NCBI GenBank assembly: GCA_010909165.1 | Contig: MU008153.1 | Coordinates: 434,001-498,000 of the forward strand | DNA length: 64,000 nt | Direction: 5' to 3' | DNA from: Anthoceros angustus | Taxonomy: Eukaryota; Streptophyta; Anthocerotopsida; Anthocerotales; Anthocerotaceae | Shown here: piece by piece, positions 9,925 through 22,350 of the stretch | Numbering within the stretch: the stretch's first letter is position 1 | Layout of the letters: every line of letters starts with the position of its first letter | Program-made: the position numbers and the translations under genes | Notes under the pieces: generated by a model | Database searches by the model: none | What the model saw: the letters and a program-made list of their open reading frames with translations, nothing else | What the model was told of the DNA's origin: nothing

Positions 9925-10600
9925 GTCGTTGTAGTAAGGAGGTCCGTTCCCAAGAGAATGATAGGCTCCGTTGGCCACGTTTCAATCGTTTCTCACCTCA
10001 CATAGTACTCGTTTTGGACTTCCCACACACATTCATCGTTTTACGACTAACTACCCGTAACATTCACCAGACAGGCCCGGCGTGGCCGAACGTTTAAGGA
10101 CCCGTTCGCGTCCGTGTCATTCAAGTTTGTCACTCGTCCCTCTAGTCCGTTCCTCTCACCATTCACACTTCACTCATTATCCTTGGGGAAAATCGCGGGT
10201 GGCTGCGCGGTCCGGACCTCCTCCGCCGCTCTGCCAGGCCTCTCCGTCCGGGCTCTACACGCCCTCCGGAGTTCCTCTGGCTCACGCGTTCCGGTCCGTC
10301 CGACACTGGGTCGCTGCTCGGGACGAGCAAGGGTCCCGGGTCGCCCTTCCCTGCACACACCACCACACGTTAGGGTCCGTCACCAGGACCTTGATCAGTC
10401 TCTCCGGAGCTGTCGGCCTGCTCAGTGACTCAGGACTCACGCTAGCAAGAAGGCACACAAAGGGCCTGCAAGAAGACGCGGCATCAACACCAAGAGAAAG
10501 ATACTTTACTTAGAGCAGCCTCAGCCCTCTTATACTACGCCGAAGGTCGGCGTCTTTATTACACCCCTATTCTGAGCTGATGGCCAGCTCAGGGCGCCCT
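9925..10600 (-). repeat. LTR-like repeat, copy 2, with TATA motif
   Basis: Second copy of the block at 8195-8800. On the minus strand the order is a TATA-like element (TATAAGAGGGCTGAGGC at about 10520-10538), then the AGCAAGAAGGC region, consistent with U3, R and U5 of an LTR read leftward. It lies downstream of the minus-strand gag-like body, so it would be the 3' LTR of copy A. A shortened relic of the same sequence (AAGAAGGCACACAAAGGG) is at 15389-15450 next to copy B. Confidence 0.5.
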
Positions 10601-13600
10601 AATCGGCCGCCTACTATTTCCCCCTATTCCACCTATCTACGCCGTCGGTGGTGGGACTGAGGTTGCCCCTGATTCCGCCTTGGCGCTGGCGGCCCAAGGC
10701 CCAGCCCTGACAACTGCAGCGCACCCAATCGGATGATCCGCGGGCGCCTACCTCTCCCAGGGTTACCTGCGCTACGGCGGCGACAGCGGTCACCACTAAA
10801 TCCTCCTCCCCATCCTCTCTTATCTCTCTGGCGGGCCCTTGTACAGCGGGCCCTCCAAGAGAAGGCTCTGTCGGGGCTGGTGATTGGTGGCTCCCTCCCG
10901 CTCCCTGAGTCTGGACTTCAGGGTCCAGTCTCGACTCCGGAGTCCGGACCTCTAGGTCCGGTCTTCTCTCCGGGGTCCGGACCTCTGGGTCCGGTCTTCT
11001 TTCTGGAGTCCGGACCTCGGGGTCCGGACTCGCCTTTAGGGTCCGATCTTGGGCCCGGCCTCCGCCTCCTCCACATGGGCCGGGGTCCGGTCTCGTCACT
11101 AGAGTCTGGACCTCGGAGTCCAGACTTTCTTCAGGCGGACCTCGGGGTCCGGCCTTTCTTCAGGAGTCCGGACAAAGTCCGGACTCTCGAGCACTGGTTT
11201 GCCCCTCATTTGGGCTTATCAGGCTCACCACCGAGCCCTCCGTGGTTCCGGTTTCTGGATGCGCCCTTCTCGGCCTCCCAGGCCCTCCTCCCTTCCTTTC
11301 GTGCGAGGTGCAGTGCTTACCTCCGTGGCAGTGACCTTCCTGTCCTGCTCCTCCTCCTCCTCCTCGCCCTTCTTTGCTGTCGTCAAGCAGTGGCTCCTAA
11401 GGTCCCGTGGGCTGTCCCGGGACCTTCCTCCTCACTCCTCCTTGAGCCCATCCGGAACCCCGTCCACTTGCAGGGTGGCGCGACACCTCCGGTGCCTTGA
11501 GAAGCTCCAGCGTGGTAGTAGGCAAAGTCGGGTCGACTTGTTGAATTGCCTCCTCCACATGGGCCGGGCACGGTACTCCTCCTCCGGAGGTGCTCGGCGG
11601 TGGGCGTGTTGTCGGCCTGTGACCGTCTCCGTCGCCACGCTTGCCAATTGAAGCCGGGCGGACTCCCTTGATGCCGCCAAGGCGGCCTCACACCTCCTGC
11701 GGCCTTTGCTGCTCGGCGTGCTCCTCCTCCTCCCTTCGCTGCGGCTCCACCAACTTGGCCATGAGGCTGAGCTCCCTCACCTTCCAATCGGACAAGCGGC
11801 CCTGCCTCCTCCAGCGCTCTCGTCCCTCCGTTCATCCTTGCAGGGTCGCCACTTCTTTCTCCAGGCGGGCCGGTATCTCCGCCCGACTCCTGGCTTCCTC
11901 CAGCTCCTTCTTCAGCCTGGCGACGTCCAACTCCTTAGATCGCCGTCTATTCTCCTCCGTCTTTAGGTGAAGCTGGAGGCGCTCAATCTCCTGCTCGAAG
12001 TCTTGGATTCTCCCGTTGAGAACCCCGCGTTGCTTCGACGCGTCTTGGAGTTGCAACTCCAGGGTGTCCTTGCTGCCCTCCAGCTCCTGCCGCCGCTCCT
12101 CCGCTTCCTGCAGCTGCACCGGAGGTCCCCTATTTCTCGGGTGCTGGCCTCCATCTCTTCTTCGCTCCTTCTCCGCCTCCTCCACACTGTTCGGCCGGGT
12201 TAGCGGCTACGCCCTTCTCTCCACGGTTCCGATCACGTCGGTAGTGATCCCGGTCGACCTTCGCCGCGGCTTCCGCCTCCCGCGCCGCCTTCACCTGAGC
12301 CTCGCCGGCTTGGTGTTGGTCTAGCCGAGCCGCCTCGGCCAGGTCGCGGGCGTTCTCCGCCTGCCTACGACCCTCCTCCGCCTCCTTCTGCGCTTCTTCC
12401 CTCCGTTTGCAGAGGTCTTCAGCCCGTGCTTGGGCCTCCTGCCGCAGTTCATGTGCCGGTGAAGGATCTTAGTCCGGTCTTCTTTGGACCGTCCGGACCT
12501 CTCGCTCCGCCTCCCGACGTTTTCCCTCTTTGACTCGGGCGAGGACTCCATATACCGGCCCTCCATCGCCGCCTTGAGTTCCACCATCCTCCTCGGTGGC
12601 CTCCACTTCTTGGGTCTTCTCCATTCATGAGGCCCCAAAGCATCCGTCCATGGCGGTAGCTAAAACTTCGCGTTTCTTCCACGGCCTTGTTGAGATGCCG
12701 AAAGTTGACGTGGCGCGGGCATCTCTGGTCCGTCAAGGACCGCCATCTGCCGATCGGGCGAGTCGGATTGGGCTCTCGGACCTAATAAGGACCCTTAGGT
12801 CACGAGTCTTTGAGTCGAGCCTCACCTTCCTTGGCCCTCTTGGCGCTAACTCCTTCTCCGCCCTTTTCCTCCACAGGGCTCGGAGGTGGTGAAGGTCCGG
12901 AGCTGGCCCTTTTCCTCTCCCGGTCGGAGGCAGGGCGAGCTCGGGTGAGGCTGCCGGTGGCCTCCGCTCCTTGGGCGTCCCTCTCCGCCTCCTCCGCCTC
13001 CTCCGCTTCTTGCCACTCCGTTGGCGAGGCAGGAACACGCCCCATCTGGTGCTGTTGGTAGCGCCGTCTTCCGCCTCTTGGTTCCAGCCGAGTCCGTCGG
13101 GGCTCGGCGGTGGCGTTGTTGTTGGGCTGGCAGCTGCGCAACCGCCAACTCATCATTCTGCTCCTTCCTGTGCTCCGGTGGGGGCACGGAGGAGGAAGCG
13201 GGATGTCCTCCACACTTCCCTCGGTGGCGAGGGGTCCGCCTGCACGTATGGAGTCAGAATTCCCTCCAGTCGTCCTCCTCCGGACCCTCTTACTCCGGCT
13301 GGATGGGCCTTCGCCTCCTGCGCCTTCCTTCGCCTCCCGGTGGCGGCCAGCCCTTTTCCCGAGTGCTCGTTCCTCTTCACCCTCCTTGGGAGGTTCGCGT
13401 GCCCACATGAATCAAAAGCAGCGATACGCCGACGGAGGTGGCTTCTCGCACCTCAGCTTGCGAGCTTCCTGATTGACCCGAGCGAAGATTATCCTGCCCC
13501 AGTCGGCGCGTTTCCCCTTCTGTAGGTCGTGGAGGAACACTAGCAGATTATCCCCAAGGTGGTCCACCTTGGTGAGCATGTTCCAGTGGACGATAATCTT

Positions 13601-14028
13601 CGCCACTGAACGTACCCTCCTGTCCAAGAGGTCCGACATCAGCCATCCGTTGGAGGACCGCTGCGTTCCTGGTCGCAAAAGGGCCGCCCTGGCCGCTTCC
13701 ACCTTCCCCTTCACCTTCAGGGGTTCCGGTACTACTCCTCCTACTTCCTCCGCTGGGCGGTTGTAAACCGCCCTCAGGACCTCCACGGTCCACCTCCTAG
13801 GGTCCTCCCGCAGGTTCTTGGATCGGACCTCCTTGTTGGCCGCTGCCAACATCTTCCGGGCGTACTCCCGGACTAGGGTTGGCCGATCGAGACGGCACAG
13901 AAAATGTCCAGTGCCACTCCTCGACCAGCTCCTCCGCCTCCTCCAGCCACCGGTCCGGGTGGCGCTTGGTAGCGATGTTGCGCTCCACCAGCGCCATGGC
14001 TCCCACGCCTCGCTTTCTTGGGTCCCAT
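10600..14028 (-). pseudogene. retroelement gag-like coiled-coil protein, copy A (degenerate)
   Basis: The start MGPKK is at 14028 on the minus strand. The N-terminal part has TLVREYARKMLAAANKEV, REDPRRWTVEVLRAVYN, then a helical domain with SVAKIIVHWNMLTKVDHLGD, NLLVFLHDLQKGKRADWG and IIFARVNQEARKL. A charged, low-complexity middle follows (WEGI, PPREVW, RRRRR). The far part is a long coiled coil (RLQLHLKTEENRRRSKELD, LKKELEEARSRAEIPARLE) and the VRTPE repeats. Many frameshifts break it. The helical block resembles gag-like or putative plant transposon proteins, a family-level guess. No protease, reverse transcriptase or integrase was seen, so this would be a non-autonomous element. Confidence 0.55.
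10905..11180 (-). repeat. VRTPE-coding minisatellite, copy A
   Basis: Tandem GGAGTCCGGACCT(C/G) units with a period of about 33 bp, coding on the minus strand for DPEVRTPERRP repeats near the C-terminus of the gag-like protein. Confidence 0.8.
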
Positions 14029-14559
14029 CTTCACACTCCTTGTTCATTGTTGAGGCGTGAGGCTCAATCTCGCTCCTCGGCCGCGGCGTCGGTTGCTTCC
14101 CTCGCCAAGTCAGCTGCGTCGAAGGTACTGGCAATCAAAAGACAACGCCCGAGCCGGGTGTCGGCGAGAATATCAATCGCGAGTTGTTTGGAAGAATGAC
14201 CTCGCCTTCTCTCGCCAAAATAGCCGTCGCGGGCGGCTCTTCTTGTCCGTAATGCTCGAGCTGACTCTCGCCTGCCTTCCGCTTACTGCGGCCTTCTGTG
14301 CTGCCTTGGTGCCGGGCGTGAATACACCTTACGCTGACCGGCAACCCTACGGTCTGGCTGCATGCCCTACCACTCGGTACCATCCACATGGCGCCGCCCT
14401 AACTCACGCTCCGACTTCTAAGTTACTTTACTTGGCGTACTTATCCGTTTGACCGGAGTGGGGTCCGGACTTATCCGATACTCGGTGCGTGTGGGAGGTC
14501 CTCGGAGTGGGCTCCGGTCCGTTACCTACCGGTCCGGGTGCGGTCCAGTGCGGTCCGAG

Positions 14560-15105
14560 ATCGTTTTATTCCTCCGCCTTATTTTACACTCCATACCTCT
14601 GAAAAAAACAAACCCGACTTAATTCCCTCCCCAATGGCTACGGATTTGGAAGGGGTGGTGACCCTACCGAAGCGGAGGCGAGAGGAAAGGGGCCGAGGAG
14701 GGTCGCCAAGTCCAGCGTGTTCGGGAGGATGAGGATTGGGAGGAATTCAACTCCATATGCAGAGCAGGCCCCTTGCCGGGAAGTATGGGAAGAGATTCCT
14801 TCCCTCCTCTTGGTCCCTCCATGAAACAACCTTCTTGGGTCCCATACTCGCGCCTGGTTGGTATCTTTGCTATGAGGTGGTGGGCAAGGATGCTTCCGCT
14901 AAGTTCCGCGGCGATGGCCTTGATTCGGGCGATGGCCGCTCGGTGCGCTTGGGCGTCGGAAGAGAAGGCGCGAGCGGGATGCTTGAGTGCAAGTATCTGG
15001 CTCGAAGTCTTAGAGAATGGCCTTCTCTCGGTCAGTGTCGAAAGCGGCGCGTGGAAGACGTCCTTCGCTGCCGTCGCGAGTCACGCATCGTGTACTCTAG
15101 CCTTG
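14560..15105 (+). pseudogene. opposite-strand gag fragment, copy A
   Basis: The plus strand carries ATGGCTACGGATTTGGAAG and frame pieces equivalent to SRRVQEDEDWEGIPNSI and LPPREVWEEIP, read more clearly in the sister copy at 19.6 kb. They are homologous to the middle of the minus-strand gag-like protein (KRVREEDDWEGIPDSI, PPREVWEDIP) but oriented oppositely. A divergent relative is therefore placed head-to-head with copy A. It is broken by frameshifts. Confidence 0.5.
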
Positions 15106-15529
15106 TTGTTTCGCGCATCCCCTCATCTAGTTGCTCCCCTTCTCCACTGCTCTCGTCCACAGATAGAGCTCCGGGGTCCCCATGGTTGTGCTACCCCCTA
15201 GGCCCTCGTCCTAAGCAGGCTCCCGGGGTCCCGTGTGCTATCCCTAGGCCCTCGTCCTCCTCCGCCTCCTGCGCCCTTCCCTCCTCTTGGTCCCTCGATT
15301 TGCACCCGTGGTGCCTTTGCCTCCACATCCTGGCCGGATGGCAACACATCCATCCATCCACATGGCGCCGCCATCTAACTCACGCTAGCAAGAAGGCACA
15401 CAAAGGGCACGCAAGAAGGCAGCATCAACACCAAGAGAAAGATACTTTACTTGGCGTACTCCCGGACCCTCTTACTCCGGAGTGGGGTCCGGACTTATCC
15501 GATACTCCGGCTGGATGGGCCTTCGCCTC

Positions 15530-18500
15530 CTGCGCCTAATCGGCCGCCTACTATTTCCCCTATTCCACCTATCTACGGTGGGATGAGGTTGCCCCGATTC
15601 CGCCTTGGCTGGCAAGCTGAGGCCCACGACAAGCTGCAGGCGCGCAATCGGATGATCCGCGGGCGCCTACCTCTCCCGAGGTTACATCGAGGCTGCGCTA
15701 CGGCGGCAATCACCACTAAATCCTCCTCCCATCCTCTCTTATCTCTGGCGGGCCCTTGTCTGGGGCCTCAAGAGAAGGCTCTGTCGGTGGTGATTGGTGG
15801 CTCCTCCGCCTCCGAGTCCGGACCTCGAGTCCAGTCTCGACTCGAGTCCGGACCTCTAGGTCCGGTCTTCTCTCCGGAGTCCGGACCTCAGTCCGGTCTT
15901 CTTCTGGAGTCCGAACCTCGGGTCCGGACTCGCCTTTAGGTCCGATCTTGGGCCCAGCCCTTTTCCCGAGTCCGGACCTCGGGGTCCAGTCTCGACTCGA
16001 GTCCGGACCTCGAGTCGGACTTTCTTGAGGCGGACCTCGGGTCCGGCCTTTCTTCAGTCCGGACAAAGTCCGGACTCTCGAGCACTGGTTTGCCCCTCAT
16101 TTGGGCTTATCACGGCTCACTGCAGGCCCTCCGTGGTTCCCGGTTTCTGGATGCGCCCTTCTCGGCCTCCCAGGCCCTCCTCCCTTCCTTTCGTGCGAGG
16201 GTGCAGAGTGCTTACCTCCGGCGCAGTGACCTTCCTGCGCCTTCCTTCGCCTCCTCCTCCTCCTCCTCGCCCTTCTGCTGTCGTCGTCAAGCAGTGGCTC
16301 CTAAGGTCCCCCGTCATGTCTGTCCCGGGACCTTCCTCCCTCACTCCTCCTTCCGACCCATCTGGAACCCCGTCCACTTGCCGAGGGTGGCGCGACACCT
16401 CCAGTGCCTTGAGAAGCTCCGCGTGGTAGTAGGCAAAGTCGGAGTCGACTTGTTGAATTGCCTCCTCCACATGGGCCCGGAGCACCCGGTACTCCCTCCT
16501 CCAGAGGTGCTCCGGCAGCTGGGCGTGTTGTCCGGCCTGCTGACCCGTCTCCGTCGCCAGGCTTGCCAATTGAAGCCGGGCAGACTCCCTTGATGCCGCC
16601 AAGGCGGCCTCCGACACCTCCTGCAGCCTTTGCTGCTGCTCGACGTGCTCCTCCTCCCTTCGTCGTTGCAGCTCCACCAACTTGCTGGCCATGGAGCTGA
16701 GCTCCTCCGCCTCCGCCTCCGAGTCCGGACCTCGAGTCCGGACCTCCTCCGCCTCCTCCAGCGCTCTCGTCCCTCCGTTCATCCTTACTCGGAGGTCCGC
16801 CACTTCCTTCTCCAGGCGGGCCGGTATCTCCGCCCGACTCCTGGCTTCCTCCAGCTCCTTCTTCAGCCTGGCGACGTCCAACTCCTTGGATCGCCGCCTA
16901 TTCTCCTCCGTCTTTAGGTGAAGCTGGAGGCGCTCAATCTCTGCTTGGATTCTCCGTTGAGAACCCGCGTTGCTTGACGCGTCTTGGAGTTGCAACTCGA
17001 GGTGTCCTTCGCCCTCCGGCTCCTGCCGCTCCTCACTTCCGAGGTCCCCTATTTCTCGGGTGCTGGCCTACATCTCTTCTTCGCTGCTCGGCGTGCTCCT
17101 CCTCCGCCTCCGCCTCCTCCGCCTCCGAGTCCGGACCTCGAGTCCGGACCTCTAGGTCCGGCCTTCTCTCCACCGGTTCCGATCACGTCGGTAGTGATCC
17201 CGGTCGACCTTTGCCGCGGCCTCCGCCTCCCGCGCCGCCTTCACCTGAGCCTCGCCGGCTTGGTGTTGGTCTAGCCGAGCCGCCTCGGCCAGATCGCGGG
17301 CATTCTCCGCCTGCCTACGACCCTCCTCCGCCTCCTTCTGCGCTTCTGCCCTCCGTTTGCAGAGGTCTTCAGCCCGTGCTTGGGCCTCGCCCGCATTCAG
17401 TGATGAAGGATCTTAGTCCGGTCTTCTTGGACCGTCGGACCTCGCTCCGCCTCCCGACGTTTTCCCTCTTTGACTCGGGCGAGGACTCCGCCTGCCGCCT
17501 CCATCTGCCCTTGAAGTTCCACCATCCTCCTCCGGGTGGCCTCCACTTCTTGGGTCTTCTCATTGGCGAGGCCTGCATCCGTCCATGGCGGTAGCTAAAC
17601 TGGCGTTTCTTCCACGGCTGAGAGATGCCGAGAAAGTCGTGGGCGCGGGCATCTCTGGTCCGTCAAGGACCGCCATCTTCTCGATCCGGGCGAGTCGGAT
17701 TGGGCTCTCGGACCTAATAAGGACCCTTAGGTCACGAGTCTTTGAGTCGAGCCTCACCTTCCTTGGCCCTCTTGGCGCTAACTCCTTCTCCGCCCTTTTC
17801 CTCCACAGGGCTCGGAGGTGGTGAAGGGAGTCGGCCCTTTTCCTCTCCCGGTCGGAGGCAGGGCGAGCTTGGTGAGGCTGCCGGTGGCCTCCGCTCCTTG
17901 GGCGTCCCTCTCCGCCTCCTCCGCCTCCTCCGCTTGCCACCGTTGGCGGAGGCGGCTGGTATCACAGGTCTTGTGTTGGTAGGCGCCGTCTTCCGCCTCT
18001 TCGGTTCCCGACGAGTCCGTCGGGGCTCGGCGGTGGCGTTGTTGTTGGGCTGGCAGCTGCCCGGCCACCGCCAACTCATCATTCTTGCTCCTTCCTGTGG
18101 CTCCGGTGGGGGCACGGGAGGAGGCGGGATGTCCTCCCACACTTCCCTCGGTGGCGAGGGGGTCCGCTCCAGACGTATGGAGTCCGGAATTCCCTCCCAG
18201 TCGTCCTCCTCCCGGACCCTCTTACTCCGGCTGGGTGGGCCTCGCCTCCTGCGCCTTCCTTCGCCTCCCGGTGGCGGCCAGCCCTTTCCGGAGTGCTCGT
18301 TCCTCTTCACCCTCCTTCAGGAGGTTCGCGTGCCCCCACACATGAATCAAAAACGGCGATAACGCCGACGGAGGTGGCTTCTCGCACCTCAGCTTGCGAG
18401 CTTCCTGATTGACCCGGGCGAAGATTATCCTGCCCCAGTCGGCGCGTTTCCCCTTCTGTAGGTCGTGGAGGAACACTAGCAGATTATCCCCAAGGTGGTC

Positions 18501-18978
18501 CACCTTGGTGAGCATGTTCCAGTGGACGATAATCTTCGCCACTGAACGTACCCTCCTATCCAAGAGGTCCGACATCAGCCATCCGTTGGAGGACCGCTGC
18601 GTTCCTGGTTGCAAAAGGGCCGCCCTGGCCGCTTCCACCTTCCCCTTCACCTTCAGGGGTTCCGTACTACTCCTCCTACTTCCTCATTTGGCGTATTGTC
18701 GCCGCCTCGGGACCTCCAGTCCACCTCCTAGGGTCCTCCCGCAGGTTCTTGGATCGAACCTCCTTGTTGGCCGCTGCCAACATCTTCCGGGCGTACTCCC
18801 GGACTAGGGTGACGCTGTCGAAGGTCCAGACGGCCTGGAAAATGTCCAGGTGCCACTCCTCGACCAGCTCCTCCGCCTCCTCCAGCCACGGCCCGAAGTC
18901 CGGGTAGCGCTTGGTGACGATGTTGCGCTCCACCAAGCGCCATGGCTCCCACGCCTCCGCCGCTTTCTTGGGTCCCAT
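15530..18978 (-). pseudogene. retroelement gag-like coiled-coil protein, copy B (degenerate)
   Basis: Tandem duplicate of copy A, offset about 4950 bp at the start codon (18978 against 14028). Some parts are better preserved: MGPKKAAEAWEPWRLVERNI, LEEAEELVEEWHLDIFQ, and an open coiled-coil frame at 16995-16117 with RLEKEVADLRVRMNGGTRAL and LSSMASKLVELQRRREEEH. It carries small deletions and frameshifts at many places where copy A does not, and copy A has others where B is open, so neither is functional. It is adjacent to a truncated LTR-like relic at 15370-15450. Confidence 0.55.
15810..16080 (-). repeat. VRTPE-coding minisatellite, copy B
   Basis: Array equivalent to 10905-11180, with shortened units (GAGTCCGGACCTCGAGTCC) that change the frame. 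Confidence 0.8.
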
Positions 18979-19554
18979 CTTCACACTCCTTCTGTTCCGC
19001 TGTTGAGGCGTGAGGCTCCGCAATCTCCCGCTCCTCGGCCGCGGCGTCAGTTGCTTCCCTCGCCAAGTCGAACTGCGCCGAAGGGTACCTGAGCGATCAA
19101 AAAGACAACGCCAGAGAGCCGGGTGTCGGCGGCGAGAATCGATCGCAGTTGTTTGGAAGAATGACCTCGCCTTGCTTCTCTCGCCGGAAATAGCATGGCG
19201 GAAGGGCGGCTCTTTCATCCGTGGCTCGGGGAGCTGCATGGCTTACTCGCCTTACGCCCGCTTACTGCGGCCTTCTGGCTGCCTTGCCGGGCGTGAATAC
19301 ACTTACAGCGGCAACCCTACGGTCTGGCTGCATGCCCGCCTACCACTCGGTACCATCCACATGGCGCCGCCCTGTCTAACTCACGCTCCGACTTCTAAGT
19401 TACTTTACTTGGCGTACTTATCCCGTTTGACCGGAGTGGGGTCCGGACTTATCCGATACTCGGTGCGTGGTCGGAGGTCCTCGGAGTGGGCTCCGGTCCG
19501 TTACCTACCGGTCCAGGGTCCGGTCAGTGATCGATGCAGATTCGTTCTTATTCC

Positions 19555-20120
19555 TCCCTTTCCGCCTTATTTTACACTCCATACCTACGAAAAAAAACAA
19601 ACCCAGCTTATTCCCTAACCCCAATGGCTACCTGGATTTCGGAAGGGGCTGGTGACCCTACCAGAAACGGAGCGAGAGGAAAGGGCACAGGAGCCGGAGG
19701 GTCGCCCGCCCAAGTCCAGGCGTGTTCAGGAGGATGAGGATTGGGAGGGAATTCCGAACTCCATATGCCTGGAACGGGCCCCCTTGCCGCCCCGGGAAGT
19801 ATGGGAAGAGATTCCCGCTTCCCTCCTCTTGGTCCCTCCACCGAAACAACCTTCTTGGGTCCCATACTCGCGCACTGGTTGGTATGCTGCTATGAGGTGG
19901 TGGGCAAGGATGCTTCCGCTAAGTTCCGCAGCGATGAGCGCGCAGTTCGGAGGCGATGGCCGCTCAGAGGTACGCTTGGGCGTCGGAAGAGAGAGCGCCA
20001 GAGAGCGGGATGCTTGAGTGCAAGTGACTGCGAAAACTATCGGGAAGTCGGTCGAGAGAATGGCCTTCTCTCGGCCGAGTGTCGTAATGGCGGGCGTGGG
20101 AAGGCGTCCTTTGAAATCGC
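19555..20120 (+). pseudogene. opposite-strand gag fragment, copy B
   Basis: A plus-strand frame around 19652-20017 reads RPPKSRRVQEDEDWEGIPNS, ICLERAPLPPREVWEEIPAS and then GRSEVRLGVGRES. It matches the minus-strand gag-like middle domain in the opposite orientation and repeats the segment at 14560-15105. An A-rich stretch (GAAAAAAAACAAACCC type) at about 19590 precedes it, also present at 14600 and 20500. Confidence 0.5.
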
Positions 20121-20600
20121 GAGTCACGCATCGTGTACTCTAGCCTTACGCCGACGCCTCCCTGGCGCATGTACTTGGGTTGTGGTTACCTGCCCATAAC
20201 GGCCGCTGACAACCCTGCAGTCATGGTCCCCTGCATGCCCGTTCTCCTCTCAGCAGCCGTCCACGTGGCCCCCTTGCGATTGCGCTCCATCCCTTTCCCG
20301 AAGTTACTTTTCCCGGTGGACTTATCGCGGCCTACTCCGGAGTTTAGTCCGGAGTGGCCTACTCTGGGGTTTAGTCCAGAGTGGCCTACTCCGGAGTTTC
20401 CTGCTACCCGCCCTCATCACTTCATGCCGTCCATCACCATTTCCCTTACTCAACCTTATTTCCCCTTTTTCCGCCTTATTTCCCACTCCACACTAACGAA
20501 AAACAAAAAAAAACGGTCTATTACCTACCTCAGGGGGGAGTCCGCAGTCCACAGTATCACGGGTAGGGTCTATTACAACCACATCTGCAACAAAGACCGT
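20121..20600. other. repeat-block edge, no gene
   Basis: Holds a short direct repeat of the phrase GTCCGGAGTGGCCTACTC with variants at 20335-20400 and a third copy of the CCGCCTTATTTCCCACTCCA / A-rich segment. No gene was seen. Confidence 0.6.
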
Positions 20601-20609
20601 ACCAACCTT

Positions 20610-20720
20610 GCGTGGAGCACCGTCATGTAATGTATATGCGTGTTCCCTCCAGGACAGAGGCCGCTCTCCCGGACCACCACAAACTTATGTCATTGATGGC
20701 GTCATGCGTAGCGATTCCCT
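20610..20720 (-). pseudogene. retroelement ORF fragment (HDAI motif family)
   Basis: The minus strand reads GQGIATHDAINDISLWWSG, close to the fragment at 4140-4263 and to the longer piece at 49.93-50.25 kb. Confidence 0.5.
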
Positions 20721-20989
20721 GTCCAAAATTGCCACAACAAAGATTGCCACGTCATCAAGTTGCTGATGTGGTGGCCACGTCGTCTAACTGGATGGGTAAG
20801 GTGTCCGGGTGTCCGGTTTACAACGCCATTTACAACATTGGGCTTGTTTCCAACCTAAATGACAACGCCATTTTCAACGTGGTTGCCTTGTTAATCTAGG
20901 TTGTAAAGTAGGTTGTTAATAGGAAGTTGTAGTCTGACAGCTTAACTAGGTTGTAAAGTGGGTCTATTTACAACGTATTTCACAATATA

Positions 20990-22350
20990 CGTTACAACCT
21001 CATTTACAACCTTCATACACCCTTACTTTACAACCTAGAGTACAAGTTTAATTACAACGTCGTATGCAGTGTCGTATGCAACGTCGTATGTAGAGTCATA
21101 TGCAACGTCGTGTGTAGAGTCATATGCAGTGTCGTATGCAGCATCGTATGCGATCGTATGCGACCTCGTATGCGACCTCGTATGCGACCTCGTATGCGAC
21201 CTCGTATGCGATCGTATGCGACCTCGTATGCGATCGTATGCGACATCGTATGCAGCGTCGTATGTAGAGTCATATGCGGTCGATGCGATCGTATGCGACC
21301 TCGTATGCGACATCGTATGCAGCGTCGTATGCGACATCGTATCTGACGTCATATCCAAGGTCGTCGTTTGCAAGATCGTATGCGACCTCGTATGCGACAT
21401 CGTATCGACATCGTATGCAGCGTCGTATGTAGAGTCATATGCGGTCGATGCGATCGTATGCGACATCGTATCGACATCGTATGGGGTGTCGTATGAGCGT
21501 CGTATGCACCGTCGTTGTATACAGCGTCATATCCAAGGTCGTCGTATCCAGCGTCGTACAAAATATCATCGTATCCAGCGTCATACACAATATCGTCATA
21601 TCCAGCGTCGTATACAAGGTCATTGTATACAGTATCGTATACAAGGTCGCCGTTTACAACGTCGTCGTATCCAAGGTCGTCGTTTACAGCGTCGTCGTTT
21701 GCAAGATCGTCATTTATAGCGTCGTCCTTTGCAAGGTCATCGTTTACAGCGTCGTCGTTTGCAAGGTCGTCGTTAACAGCGTCGTCATTTGCAAGGTCAT
21801 CGTTTATAGCGTCATCGTTTGCAAGGTCATCGTTTACGCATCGCCGTTTATAGCGTCATCGTTTGCAAGGTCATCGCCGTTTGCAAGGTCGCCGTTTGCA
21901 AGGTCGCCGCTTACAACGCCGCCGCTTGCAAGGTCGCCGCTTATAGCGCCGCCGCTTGCAAGGTCGCCGCTTATAGCGCCGCCGCTTGCAAGATCGTCGT
22001 TTACAACGTTGTCGTTTGTAAGGTCTTCGCCATGCGCCGTCTTCTGTGGTCGCCGCTTATAGCGCCGCCCTTTGCAAGGTCGCCGTATTAACGCTGCCAT
22101 TTTGTAAGGTCTTCGTTTACAGGGTCGTCGTTTGCAAGGTCGTCGTTTACAGCGTCGTCGTTTGCAAGGTCGTCGTTTGCAAGGTCGTTAACAACGCCGC
22201 CATTTTGTAAGGTCGTCGTTTGCAAGATCGTCATTTATAGCGCCGCCCTTTGCAAGGTCGTCGTTTGCAAGGTCGTCGTTTACAACGTCGTCGTTTGCAA
22301 GGTCGTCGTTTCCAGGGTCGTCGTTTATAGCGTCGTCGTTTCCAAGGTCT
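20990..22350. repeat. CpG-rich satellite with 12-bp and 15-bp units
   Basis: The first part (to about 21480) is built of TCGTATGCGACC and GTCGTATGCAGC type units. The second part is built of alternating 15-mers GTCGTCGTTTGCAAG and GTCGTCGTTTACAGC. The long open frames on both strands are products of the repeat (VVVCK, VIVYS). The unit changes gradually along the array, with substitutions such as GTCGTC to GTCGCC spreading in blocks around 21880-22000. Confidence 0.92.

Noticed and set aside
21035-22100. Several open frames up to 216 codons on both strands
   Set aside because: Artefacts of the 12/15-bp satellite, which keeps frame because its units are multiples of three.
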